From the NCBI GenBank assembly GCA_902168185.1, contig CABHOV010000040.1, forward strand, positions 1 to 64,000: a DNA stretch of 64,000 nt, given 5' to 3'. The translations under genes and the position numbers were made by a program. The DNA is from an uncultured Bacteroides sp. Its GTDB lineage: Bacteria > Bacteroidota > Bacteroidia > Cytophagales > Cyclobacteriaceae. The notes below the pieces were generated by a model. It worked only from the letters and a program-made list of their open reading frames with translations, made no database searches and had not been told where the DNA came from. This document shows, one piece after another, positions 52,325 to 61,044 of this stretch (positions are counted from its first letter, which is position 1; every line of letters starts with the position of its first letter).

Positions 52325-53842
52325 TTATTCTTTGTATGTTTCTTCATCGAGTTCGCGAAGCCTGACAATCATCGCCATGATCGCGTAGAAAATCAAAACA
52401 GTCGGTACCTGTATTAATACTTGTTGCGGGTAATTCCCAATTACAATTGCAAACACTACGGCTACGAGGGCGGCCATATAGGCCTTCAGCTCGGGCGATC
52501 GCATTCGGTAATAGTTTCGTATACCAACACTTAAAATCACCGTAAAGAAGATGCAATAGAGCAAGAGGCCTGCCCATCCTAACTCCACGGCTACACGCAC
52601 ATAGCCGCTATCAGGCGCAAACTCTGCCAATGCTGAGCCAGGGTTAAATCGTTGTCCCCAAATACCGATACTTCCCAGACCTGCACCAAAAGGATGTGAT
52701 TGAATGAACGGCTTGATGAAAGCCTGACTCCTCTCCCGTACTTGAAATGAGGGATCTTCACTTGGTGAGAACGTAGAACGAATCCGTTCAAGACTATTGG
52801 TACTTAAGAACGGCCCCACACTACGTATACCTGAGAAAATTATAAAGGCACCTACGGCCAGTCCAAAGCCGGCAAAGGCCAGTGTCCTGGTTTGGAACGT
52901 GAGCAATGCATAGAAGATAAAACCTGCGGGTAACATGGCATAGGCTGTACGTGTTCCGGCATATACCATGGCCAGCAGCATGACTACTGCACAAAATGAA
53001 AGGAAGATCTTATATAGTATATTAAAAGGTCCTGTGAGCAGTGTTACGCATAGTAGTCCGGAGAAGGACATCAATACTCCAAATACGGTTGGATCATTGA
53101 GGAAGGAAAAAATTCGATAGCGCCCCCAGTTAAAAATCAATTTATACCTAAATTCATCCGCTGCTATCCAGCTTTTCTCAAAGGGCAGCATGCCATTGAA
53201 TTCCTGGAACAGCCCGTATAGCCCGCAGATCAGTGATAGCACGATCCACATGTTGAGCAGCACCTTGAAGTATGCAACGCCATCTATAGCATATAGTATA
53301 ATAAAATAAAAAATCATCAGGATGGCGATACCGCGAATAACGAAGATCCATGCTTGTGTAGAAGCGATTGGATTAAAGAATTCCAGAACGTTATAGATTA
53401 TCCATGCCCACACCACATAACTGATAGGGTTTCTGGCAAGTGTATAATCGCCTGCCTGCCATTTACGGATCATTAATCCGATCAGCATCACTACTAAGAA
53501 AATATCCAGAACAATTCCCAGCGGTACACCGGATACAAAGCGATTAAATCCTTGCAGGAAGAATGATATAATCAGTAAGACAACAATACCAAACTTGAGG
53601 TTGATCATGGAGTATAACACAGTCGGAATACCGATCGTCATACCAATGATCAAAAAACCGAATGTAGGCCCGAACAATGAGAAGGAGAATCCTATACCAA
53701 CGGAAAGGAACAAAAGCACTACATATATCAACGGTGAGTGCAATATACCTTTGGGGTTCCGCAAAAACGGAATGCCTGGTCCTTGCTTCTTCAGCGTTGG
53801 ATCAGCTGTAAAATCTAATGTATAGTTCTTTTTTTCCTCCAC
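52325..53842 (-). CDS. O-antigen ligase/polymerase-like (Wzy) membrane protein
   Basis: 505 aa with about twelve hydrophobic segments and a large periplasmic loop (about residues 345-415: LSTNSLERIRSTFSPSED, RERSQAFIKPFIQSHPFGAGLGSIG, FAPDSGYVRVAVELGW). This H-P-x-G-x-GxG…D…Y…E-GW pattern is the Wzy_C/O-antigen ligase signature. It should join lipid-linked repeat units in the periplasm. GTG start at 53842, 6 bases after the 34-aa ORF; 6 bases separate it from the half-TolC gene. Polymerase versus ligase cannot be fixed, but Wzx and Wzz next door favour polymerase. Confidence 0.86.
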   Translation of the reverse strand: MEEKKNYTLDFTADPTLKKQGPGIPFLRNPKGILHSPLIYVVLLFLSVGIGFSFSLFGPTFGFLIIGMTIGIPTVLYSMINLKFGIVVLLIISFFLQGFNRFVSGVPLGIVLDIFLVVMLIGLMIRKWQAGDYTLARNPISYVVWAWIIYNVLEFFNPIASTQAWIFVIRGIAILMIFYFIILYAIDGVAYFKVLLNMWIVLSLICGLYGLFQEFNGMLPFEKSWIAADEFRYKLIFNWGRYRIFSFLNDPTVFGVLMSFSGLLCVTLLTGPFNILYKIFLSFCAVVMLLAMVYAGTRTAYAMLPAGFIFYALLTFQTRTLAFAGFGLAVGAFIIFSGIRSVGPFLSTNSLERIRSTFSPSEDPSFQVRERSQAFIKPFIQSHPFGAGLGSIGIWGQRFNPGSALAEFAPDSGYVRVAVELGWAGLLLYCIFFTVILSVGIRNYYRMRSPELKAYMAALVAVVFAIVIGNYPQQVLIQVPTVLIFYAIMAMIVRLRELDEETYKE

Positions 53843-53848
53843 GTTTCT

Positions 53849-53953
53849 TTAAAAAACAATGATTGAAAAGAATATACCATTCACCGCGATAGCCATTATA
53901 ATAAGCAACCACTCCATAAGCTGATGATGTAACGGAATCTTTCTATTATCCAT
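53849..53953 (-). CDS. 34-aa single-span membrane peptide between glycosyltransferase and Wzy
   Basis: Short ORF: ATG at 53953-53951, TAA at 53851-53849. The peptide begins MDNRKIPLHHQLMEW and continues with an 18-residue hydrophobic stretch to a C-terminal Phe, so it would be a single-helix inner-membrane peptide with a short, polar, His-containing N-terminus. Its ATG overlaps the last 8 bases of the glycosyltransferase gene (ATGGATAA), and its stop is 6 bases before the Wzy GTG, so it fills the gap exactly as a coupled operon gene would. I know of no family. It could be a small regulator or assembly factor of the polysaccharide complex (inference). It could also be a chance ORF. Confidence 0.6.
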   Translation of the reverse strand: MDNRKIPLHHQLMEWLLIIMAIAVNGIFFSIIVF

Positions 53954-55166
53954 ATACCTTCTTGTTTTCAATTAACGGGGACACGATCTGCCAGAAATTC
54001 TCCACGCGTGATGCCCATGTATTATGACTTGCCATTTGCATGCGCTGCTCACGTTTACCGATGGAGTCTGCGTTTATTTCCTGTTCTACTCCTTTTACAA
54101 AACCATCAATTGTATTTTCAATCCGTATAGTATCGCCAAAATCGTCAAGGTCGGGTGAAAAGCCTGTTGTTACAATAGGTTTTCCAGCTGCCAGGTATTC
54201 ATTTAATTTAAGAGGATATATACTAGCCGTCAGGTCATTTCTTAAAAAAGGAATGATTGCACAGTCGATAAACTTGAGGTATGCCGGTAAATCATCAAAT
54301 GATTTCTTTCCGGTGGAGATGACGTTAGGCAGCCTTTCCAGCTTATCCTTATCCGCCACATGCTCGGGTCCTACCATGAGTATAATCTTGTCAGCATGGG
54401 TACGCGATAACGTGTTCAATAATTCGTAATCGATACGAAAATCGACATGTCCAATATAGCCAATTATTTTCTTAGACTCCAGCCCTTTCAGTTCAGTGGG
54501 CCTTAAAAGGGGTTCATAAACCGCTTTTTGGAAATGAGTGAAATCTGCCGCATTTGGCAAACAATGCACATTTTGCGTATAGCGCAGCGCCATTTCGCAA
54601 AGCTTCTTCGAAGTGGTGATGGTCACATCATAATCACGCATGGCTCCGGCCTCCAGAATCTTTCCATGCTTGCCGATATACTTTGATTCGGCTATATTAT
54701 CTACACAATGATATACTGTTAACGCGGGGTTAAATTCGGTAACATCCTGCAGGTAAAACGGATTGAATGAATTAATGAATATAAACCGGGAAATATTGTA
54801 TCGCCTGATGATGGAACGAAGCGCCTGATTCACGACATGGTTATTTACCCGTGAGAGCGAATTGTAAAGTTTTCCGTACGGTATAAAGTTGATTGGAATA
54901 ACTGCTTTCGTGCGTACGTTAATCAGGTTCGGGTTGTCAGGATATATTTGTTTTCCTATACTCTGTCCTGTAAACAAAGGTGTTAACCGCGATCGAATCT
55001 GTGTCTTGTCCAAATTGGAAAAAACATCCTTCATGGTAAAAGGATTGTCGATATAGAAGACGCGATTGTTTTTTGATAACTCCTTCGCTAACGAAAAAGC
55101 TGTTGATGCATACGGTCCATCCCAACGCGCCAAAGCAAGCATGACTATATCTACTCCTTCGTTCAT
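53946..55166 (-). CDS. GT-B family glycosyltransferase (group 1/GT4-like)
   Basis: 406 aa. Two Rossmann-like halves: the N-terminal acceptor domain (WDGPYASTAFSLAKELSKNN) and a C-terminal donor domain with IIGYIGHVDFRID, ILMVGPEHVAD, YLKFIDCAIIPFLRNDLTASIYPLKLNEYLAAGKPIV. The E of LNEYLAAGKP is the conserved nucleotide-sugar contact of GT4-like enzymes. Cytoplasmic. The start overlaps the flippase gene by 4 bases and its end overlaps the 34-aa ORF by 8 bases, so it lies within a tightly coupled operon. Donor sugar unknown. Confidence 0.87.
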   Translation of the reverse strand: MNEGVDIVMLALARWDGPYASTAFSLAKELSKNNRVFYIDNPFTMKDVFSNLDKTQIRSRLTPLFTGQSIGKQIYPDNPNLINVRTKAVIPINFIPYGKLYNSLSRVNNHVVNQALRSIIRRYNISRFIFINSFNPFYLQDVTEFNPALTVYHCVDNIAESKYIGKHGKILEAGAMRDYDVTITTSKKLCEMALRYTQNVHCLPNAADFTHFQKAVYEPLLRPTELKGLESKKIIGYIGHVDFRIDYELLNTLSRTHADKIILMVGPEHVADKDKLERLPNVISTGKKSFDDLPAYLKFIDCAIIPFLRNDLTASIYPLKLNEYLAAGKPIVTTGFSPDLDDFGDTIRIENTIDGFVKGVEQEINADSIGKREQRMQMASHNTWASRVENFWQIVSPLIENKKVYG

Positions 55167-56503
55167 CCTTGTAGTTTCGTTTTTAGTTTCTTCTGAAGAA
55201 AATCAAATCCCACTCCGTAATAAAAGAACATATAGTGAAATACCTGTCGAAGTTCAATCTTAAAAATCCGGGTCAACATAATGTTACCCACTATAAAGAT
55301 CACGACGTTCGAGAGCAGTGTTCCAAACGCAGCGCCGATCATTCCGTATTGCTGAATGAAAAAATAATTACTCGCTATATTGAAGAATACACTGGAGAAG
55401 TTGAGTATAAAATTTAAGTTGGGTCGCCCGGAAGAATCCATCACTGTACCAAACTGCCGGCTGAAAGGCGTAAAGATTCCATACAGTATAGTGATTCTTA
55501 ATATTGCTGCGGCTTCGTGATACTCTGGCCCGGCAATGATAAGGATTATATAATCCGCAAGAATAACAGTACCTATTACAACAGGCAGTGTCAGCGCAAG
55601 CGTTAGTCCAACCGACTTCTCATACAAATCTTTTGCTGCATGATCTCCTTCCGAACTTGTTCGAAACGCACTTTGTGGATATACCACTTCTGCTACCGCT
55701 GTACTGGGATATTCGATGAGATTGGACACCCGTATAGCTGAGTTATACAGTGCCACTATATTTGTGTTCAGGAAATATCCTACCGAGAATTGATCGACTG
55801 TCTTAAACAACAGCGAACTGATGTTGGTACCCATCACATACTTGCCAAAGCCGAGCACTCTTTTGATAATGTTAATATCCCAGGCGTACGTTACCTGAAT
55901 AAATTTCCTTGCAGAGAAGTACGCGCAGATCAGTCCTAAAAATGTACATGCAGATTGCACCAGTACAAGATCCACCAGGGTGATTTTAATTTTGAGCAGA
56001 CAGATGATCAGCACGGAAATGAAAAAGCTTCCCTGACGAAATACCGTGCTCCAGAATATACCGCTAAAGCTGAACTTGGATTGTTGTATATAGTTGAACT
56101 GCGAGAATGGGACCAGGAGGAGTATCGTTATACCATAGTATACGAACATGTCTCCGATTTCTGGTATATGAAACATCCTGCTGAGCACTCCCGAAAAACT
56201 TGCCAGCAAAGTATAGATCAGACCGGAGTATAGAATGTTAATAATAAACGATGATAGTACAATCTTGCCGACATCATCGGGGTGACTGTTGTGAATGAGC
56301 TTGATCACTGCGTTCTGGATCAGTCCATTCCTGGACATCTCTATAATGGTAGTGATACTAATGAAAAGAGCCCACGCCCCGAATTCTGCTTTTGTAAAAT
56401 AGCGGATTAGAAAATAGAAGCTTCCAAAACCAAAGATCAGTACAGCCAACCTGTATCCCATGGAGTAAAAACCTGATCTAAGCCAATACGAGTTTTTGCC
56501 CAT
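55163..56503 (-). CDS. Wzx-type polysaccharide flippase
   Basis: 446 aa with about twelve to fourteen membrane helices. It has the Polysacc_synt/Wzx layout: YFTKAEFGAWALFISITTIIEMSRNGLIQNAVIKLIH near the N-terminus, YNSAIRVSNLIEYPSTAVAEVVYPQSA in the middle, and ILRITILYGIFTPFSRQFGTVMDSSGRP. It moves lipid-linked repeat units across the inner membrane for Wzy. It lies 16 bases downstream of the Wzz-like gene. Confidence 0.9.
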   Translation of the reverse strand: MGKNSYWLRSGFYSMGYRLAVLIFGFGSFYFLIRYFTKAEFGAWALFISITTIIEMSRNGLIQNAVIKLIHNSHPDDVGKIVLSSFIINILYSGLIYTLLASFSGVLSRMFHIPEIGDMFVYYGITILLLVPFSQFNYIQQSKFSFSGIFWSTVFRQGSFFISVLIICLLKIKITLVDLVLVQSACTFLGLICAYFSARKFIQVTYAWDINIIKRVLGFGKYVMGTNISSLLFKTVDQFSVGYFLNTNIVALYNSAIRVSNLIEYPSTAVAEVVYPQSAFRTSSEGDHAAKDLYEKSVGLTLALTLPVVIGTVILADYIILIIAGPEYHEAAAILRITILYGIFTPFSRQFGTVMDSSGRPNLNFILNFSSVFFNIASNYFFIQQYGMIGAAFGTLLSNVVIFIVGNIMLTRIFKIELRQVFHYMFFYYGVGFDFLQKKLKTKLQG

Positions 56504-56519
56504 AGTTTACCAGCCGATG

Positions 56520-58739
56520 CTAAACTGAAAGATCTTTAAGTTGTACTTTATTAAGAATAGCGCCAAGCATTTTTTCTTTCATGGATTTGAGATAATTAAT
56601 AGACTCTTTATCCAAGTGATTAAGATTTGTGTTGGCATCAAATACTGCGATTACTTTATCGACATAGTCGATCAACTCTTTTGAATCTGAATACTCGTTG
56701 ATCGATGGACCTTCCAGAAATATATAGTCGTACTGCAGTGACAGGTTTGTAATCATCTCTTTGAAGTCACGTCCTGCCAATATCTCTGAAGGTGAATCCG
56801 TCCCTCCTATATTTCCAATAATGTCAACACCTTTGAATTCTGTTTTATAGATGATATTGTGATTATCTTCCAATGCAGGTTCCTCCTCTTCTTCTACGTC
56901 CTTTCCATTCAACAACAAGGTCTTGTTGTCATCTACTGCACCACGTTTCAAAAGCCGGCTGCTATCAGTAACCGGCAAGAGTAATTTAGTAAGCGAATTG
57001 CGTTTAAAGTTTGTATCGATGATCAATACCCGCTTGTTTACAAGACTCAAGGTATAGGAGAGACAAATGATGATAAAGGATTTTCCAACATGCGATTGCG
57101 TACTGGAAACCATGAATACTTTACCTTCTGATTTTTGTACTTCATAACGCAGCTTCCGCAGAAAGTGAACAAATGTAGTAGACTCTTTGTCGGTTGCTTT
57201 TGCAGCAAATGTTTTACGCAAATCAAATCCTTTGATCTTTATTTGATTCAACGATCCAATTGTACTTAACCCTGTGAGACGTTCTAACCGATCCGGAATG
57301 CGAATACTCATATCGGCAAATTCAATGAGCAAGAGTATCACAACACAGATCACGAAGCTTCCTATACCGGCCAGTGCGATGATGAGTATACCTTTAGAAG
57401 GCTCTGGCTCAAGGCTCGGTTGTGCCTCCAGTATCTGACGTATAGAACTTCCCACCACCAAGGCTTTATTCTTGGAAGAGTTGAATTTATCCTGTGCATC
57501 CAAATACTCTTGTGAGGCAACCTGTACATCGCGTTGCAATTCGGATATCTTCGCTTCTTTCGTAGCAAAGCCTGATACATCGTACTTTAATCTACGAAGT
57601 GCCAGATCCGCGGAAGAGAAATTAGACTCTGCTATCTGCAGCTGAAGTTTGATGTTATCGCGCTCTTTTTTCAAATCTGCAGACTCGTCTTTTTCTTTTG
57701 ATTCATTTAAGAAATCAAGGCGGCTGATCTCCAGCTGCAATTCATCGCGAAGCTTTCCAAGAGATTCTTTTTCCTGTGCAGTACCGGAGTTCGTGATCTC
57801 GTTTATTCTTCTTCTTAAATCGATGATATGCTGATTGACCTGTATAACTTCTTGCTTGTTAAGCGTTGTACTGCCTTGCATTTTTTCTTCGATCTGCGCC
57901 AGCGCGAGGCGATATGCGTTGATGTTCTTCTCTTCACGCTCTTTGTTCATTTCGGCTTCGGTGATCTGCGCTATTTTGCCTTCGCTCTCCGCGCCATAGT
58001 TAAACACGTTGTTGTTTACTTTATAGTCGTTCAGCAACGCTTCCTTTTCATCGAGTATACGTTTTTTATCACGTACAAGAGTTTCTAAAAAGTCAATGGA
58101 CTCTGATGAACGATCGCCTTTCAAAATTTTATTATAGCGTATGAATTCCTTGCAAAGTGTATTAACCGCCAATGCCGAAAGGAAGGGATTCTCAGAGCTA
58201 AAGTCTACCGAAATAAAATCGGATGTGGTGAGTCGTTTGATGCTGAATTGCTCAGACAGCGCTTCATAATCGTAACCATACGCTTTCAATAATTCAAAAA
58301 GCTGGTAATCAAACTGGTCAGATGTGTTCAGCGGTTTAATTTCCTCTATACGTGTCTTGAAACCCTCTTTCGCTTTCGCCAAAAAAGTTTGGGTAAGCGG
58401 GAAATCAAGGTCTTCTTTGTTTTCAATTTTACGAAACGGTGTGTCGCTTTCAAGATCATGAAGAATCAACTGATACGATACAAGGCTAAGTACGGGCAAT
58501 GAGTGCATGGACTCGATTACGTTCGTAAAGCGAGTGTTGATCTCGAAAGAGTTAGAAGATTGGTCATTGAGTCTTACAGCATCATCAGCCGTAAAACCCG
58601 TTGCCAGATGTGCATACGAATTATAAACCTTATCCATCTGCAACACCAAAAAAACAGCGCAAGCGACTGCTATTAACGGGAAAACAATTAACACCCAAAG
58701 TCTGCGCTGAAGAGTTTTTAAAATAAGATAGAAATCCAT
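56520..58739 (-). CDS. Wzz-type chain-length protein fused to a BY-kinase-like ATPase domain without a tyrosine tail
   Basis: 739 aa. TM1 (residues about 12-33), a long periplasmic coiled-coil region (about 200-420), TM2 (about 448-470) and a cytoplasmic P-loop domain from about 540. Wzc-type fusion proteins control polymer length with Wzy. The ATPase motifs are altered: Walker A reads STQSHVGKSF (Lys553), lacking the usual first Gly; A' is LIIDTNFKRNS (Asp575); motif B is YIFLEGPS with Glu where BY-kinases have Asp. The C-terminus has no tyrosine cluster, so autophosphorylation control of the classical kind is unlikely. First of the export genes after the adhesin/PorP/PD40 group; 55 bases separate it from the PD40 gene. 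Confidence 0.87.
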   Translation of the reverse strand: MDFYLILKTLQRRLWVLIVFPLIAVACAVFLVLQMDKVYNSYAHLATGFTADDAVRLNDQSSNSFEINTRFTNVIESMHSLPVLSLVSYQLILHDLESDTPFRKIENKEDLDFPLTQTFLAKAKEGFKTRIEEIKPLNTSDQFDYQLFELLKAYGYDYEALSEQFSIKRLTTSDFISVDFSSENPFLSALAVNTLCKEFIRYNKILKGDRSSESIDFLETLVRDKKRILDEKEALLNDYKVNNNVFNYGAESEGKIAQITEAEMNKEREEKNINAYRLALAQIEEKMQGSTTLNKQEVIQVNQHIIDLRRRINEITNSGTAQEKESLGKLRDELQLEISRLDFLNESKEKDESADLKKERDNIKLQLQIAESNFSSADLALRRLKYDVSGFATKEAKISELQRDVQVASQEYLDAQDKFNSSKNKALVVGSSIRQILEAQPSLEPEPSKGILIIALAGIGSFVICVVILLLIEFADMSIRIPDRLERLTGLSTIGSLNQIKIKGFDLRKTFAAKATDKESTTFVHFLRKLRYEVQKSEGKVFMVSSTQSHVGKSFIIICLSYTLSLVNKRVLIIDTNFKRNSLTKLLLPVTDSSRLLKRGAVDDNKTLLLNGKDVEEEEEPALEDNHNIIYKTEFKGVDIIGNIGGTDSPSEILAGRDFKEMITNLSLQYDYIFLEGPSINEYSDSKELIDYVDKVIAVFDANTNLNHLDKESINYLKSMKEKMLGAILNKVQLKDLSV

Positions 58740-58794
58740 CTGTACATGATTAGATCAAAAATACTAAAATTAATACGGTTAATTCCATATTGGG

Positions 58795-60039
58795 TTATTT
58801 GTAAAAAAGAATATCCACTTGCTCTTCGTCCGAAATCGATGTAGCGTTCTTTAACTCAACACCAAAAGTAATTCTTGATCCGGTTATCCCTCCTCTTTTC
58901 AATTGATTGAGAATTGTAAACAATCTTTTTTGGTAAACATCCAGTGATGCCGATTCAGCGGGTTTATGGGCAACTAAATGAATTTTAATTGTGCTTAACG
59001 GTGCAAACGCTGCTGACAATTTCATCAACTGTTGCATTTGTTTTTCTGAAAGTGATGATGATGCTGGGGCAAATTTATATACCGTGACGACTTTACCTGC
59101 TTGTGCTTCTATCTGTGCATCCGTAAGGTACTCACGTGAATCCGTTTTTATTTCTACAGCAGGCTTCACCGTTTTTGCAGTATAGATCTCGGATGAACCT
59201 CCTGCCCGATTGCTTGCAAAAAATGCTACGCTATCGCCATACACCGAAAAGTATGCATCAAAATTTTTAGTATTAAGTTTCTCCATGTTTTTCGGAACTG
59301 ACCATGCTTCCCATGAATCATACAGTCGCTCTGAATAAAAGATGTCCGCATCCCCAGCGCCACCATGACCATTGCTTGAAAAGTATAGTCGTTTTTTATC
59401 TTGTGATAGATAAGGCGCGATCTCGAAGCCTGATGTATTTATAGTCGGGCCGAGATTCTTGGGCTTTGACCAACCTCCTGACGGATTTTTTACGCTCACA
59501 TATAAATCTTCTTCTCCTTCGCTGTCCTCGCCCATCATTGAAATAAAGATTACCTCCAGATCGGGAGAAACAAACACTCCGAGGAATTGCTGTGAATCAA
59601 ATCCTTCAATGGGAATTAATTCAGGATCGCCCCACGAATCACTGATTTTTCTACAAGTATAAATCCCTTTTGTCTTTCGTGTTGCAGCCGTGCGAAGCAA
59701 ATATAGTATATCTCCCTTGGTGCTTGTACCAATCACCATGTCGGTCATGCCTGTATTTATACCGGATCTCTTGTTGTCAGATTTTCCCCAGTCTTTTGAT
59801 GTTACATCGTATCGGCTCATCCATACATCCGAACCTGCATATTGCCCGCCCGTGTTAAGAGGCGACAGGGAGCGGGCAAAATATAGTGTATATCCATCGC
59901 TGGAAAGCAGCGGCATAAGCTCTTCTGCTTCCGTATTTATACTGGAAGAAAGTTTTCGCGCTTCACCAAACTCAACATTTTGAGCAGCGCCCGCTATAGA
60001 TGATAAAATTGTAGCGAAAAAAAAGAAATACTTTACCAT
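58795..60039 (-). CDS. PD40/WD40-like beta-propeller protein with degenerate OmpA-like tail
   Basis: 414 aa. Sec signal (…SSIAGAAQN), then PD40-type propeller repeats (EELMPLLSSDGYTLYFARS, GFEIAPYLSQDKKRLYFSSNGHGGAGDADIFYS, DAYFSVYGDSVAFFASNRAGGSSEIY). The C-terminal about 100 residues follow OmpA strand/helix order (KFAPASSSLSEKQMQQL, TIKIHLVAHKPAES, LFTILNQLKRGGITGSRITFGVE) but lack the classical Asp/Arg peptidoglycan contacts. The layout resembles type IX accessory protein PorE in part, without TPRs. Its start overlaps the PorP/SprF gene by 7 bases, so the two are translationally coupled and probably form one outer-membrane complex. Confidence 0.8.
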   Translation of the reverse strand: MVKYFFFFATILSSIAGAAQNVEFGEARKLSSSINTEAEELMPLLSSDGYTLYFARSLSPLNTGGQYAGSDVWMSRYDVTSKDWGKSDNKRSGINTGMTDMVIGTSTKGDILYLLRTAATRKTKGIYTCRKISDSWGDPELIPIEGFDSQQFLGVFVSPDLEVIFISMMGEDSEGEEDLYVSVKNPSGGWSKPKNLGPTINTSGFEIAPYLSQDKKRLYFSSNGHGGAGDADIFYSERLYDSWEAWSVPKNMEKLNTKNFDAYFSVYGDSVAFFASNRAGGSSEIYTAKTVKPAVEIKTDSREYLTDAQIEAQAGKVVTVYKFAPASSSLSEKQMQQLMKLSAAFAPLSTIKIHLVAHKPAESASLDVYQKRLFTILNQLKRGGITGSRITFGVELKNATSISDEEQVDILFYK

Positions 60040-61034
60040 GTGTATGACCGCTGACCTTTAAAGTTGTTTAACCGTAACGAAAGCACGAGATCATGACTTC
60101 CATCATTAAACTTACTGAAGCCTCCCATGGCCATTTCGTATGAATAGCCAACGGTTAATGTTTTTGTAAAATCGAATCCTGCCAATACAACGGCAGCTTT
60201 AATATCCCGGTAGGTCAATCCAAACCATACTTTGTTTTTCAAATATCCCTTTATGCTATAGTCGAGTAGAACGCTATGATCGGTTTGTACTACTGCCAGC
60301 ACACTTGGCTTTAACGTAAGGTCTGAATTTAACGGAAGTATAAATCCCGTTTGAACGGCTCCCTGGTAAAATGGATCTGAGAAATCTACATCGGAATTCG
60401 TTACCACCTTTGTATATATAGGGAAGTATGATAAACCGAGATAAAAATTCTTACTATATAATAACATACCTCCACGTATACTAAACTCAGAGTGCTTGGA
60501 GCTTCCTTGCATCAAGTGATCATAAAAGGGATCCTGATCTGGATTCTCGCCAAGGTAAATTCCATTTACATCCAACGATGTATTCTCTAAAAATGCTGTG
60601 ACGCCTGCCGATAGTCTGAATGTTTTCGATATCGGATAGTGAAAGGCATATGACACTCCCCCACCCAATCGCTCGATCAATCCGACTTTTTCATTAAACA
60701 CATTGATTCCCAGTCCGTGAATGATTCTTTTCCCTGCCGGCACAGTGCTTAACAGTCCTTTTCCCTTCGAAGGTCGTAACGAATTTGTAACTACATCCGC
60801 CGGCTGCTTTAAACGCACATTGGCCACCACATTGATAAACTTGGGTGCGTTGGTTCCATACCCTGCCATCTGGTAACGATAGCCGAGTCGTATGTCCGTA
60901 AATTCATCAACACCGGCAAAGGCAGCATTATAGGCTGTGGCAAATTGAAACGCTTGACCACTGTTGGGTATATATTGACACAAAACTTGTGCTACTGGCA
61001 GAAAAATAAAAATAATGGTAAAAAATCTGCTCAT
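60033..61034 (-). CDS. PorP/SprF family type IX secretion protein
   Basis: 333 aa. Sec signal (…QVLCQYI), then NSGQAFQFATAYNAAFAGVDEFTDIRLGYRYQMAG, GLGINVFNEKVGLIERLGGGVSYAFHYPIS, GMLLYSKNFYLGLSYFPIYTK and TVGYSYEMAMGGFSKFNDGSHDLVLSLRL, which together are diagnostic of PorP/SprF barrels. In Flavobacterium such proteins partner with the adjacent type B adhesin for secretion and attachment. It directly follows the tandem-repeat type B protein (10-base gap). Unlike the paralogue at 30133, there is no SPOR extension. Confidence 0.92.
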   Translation of the reverse strand: MSRFFTIIFIFLPVAQVLCQYIPNSGQAFQFATAYNAAFAGVDEFTDIRLGYRYQMAGYGTNAPKFINVVANVRLKQPADVVTNSLRPSKGKGLLSTVPAGKRIIHGLGINVFNEKVGLIERLGGGVSYAFHYPISKTFRLSAGVTAFLENTSLDVNGIYLGENPDQDPFYDHLMQGSSKHSEFSIRGGMLLYSKNFYLGLSYFPIYTKVVTNSDVDFSDPFYQGAVQTGFILPLNSDLTLKPSVLAVVQTDHSVLLDYSIKGYLKNKVWFGLTYRDIKAAVVLAGFDFTKTLTVGYSYEMAMGGFSKFNDGSHDLVLSLRLNNFKGQRSYTW

Positions 61035-61044
61035 ATATTCAATC

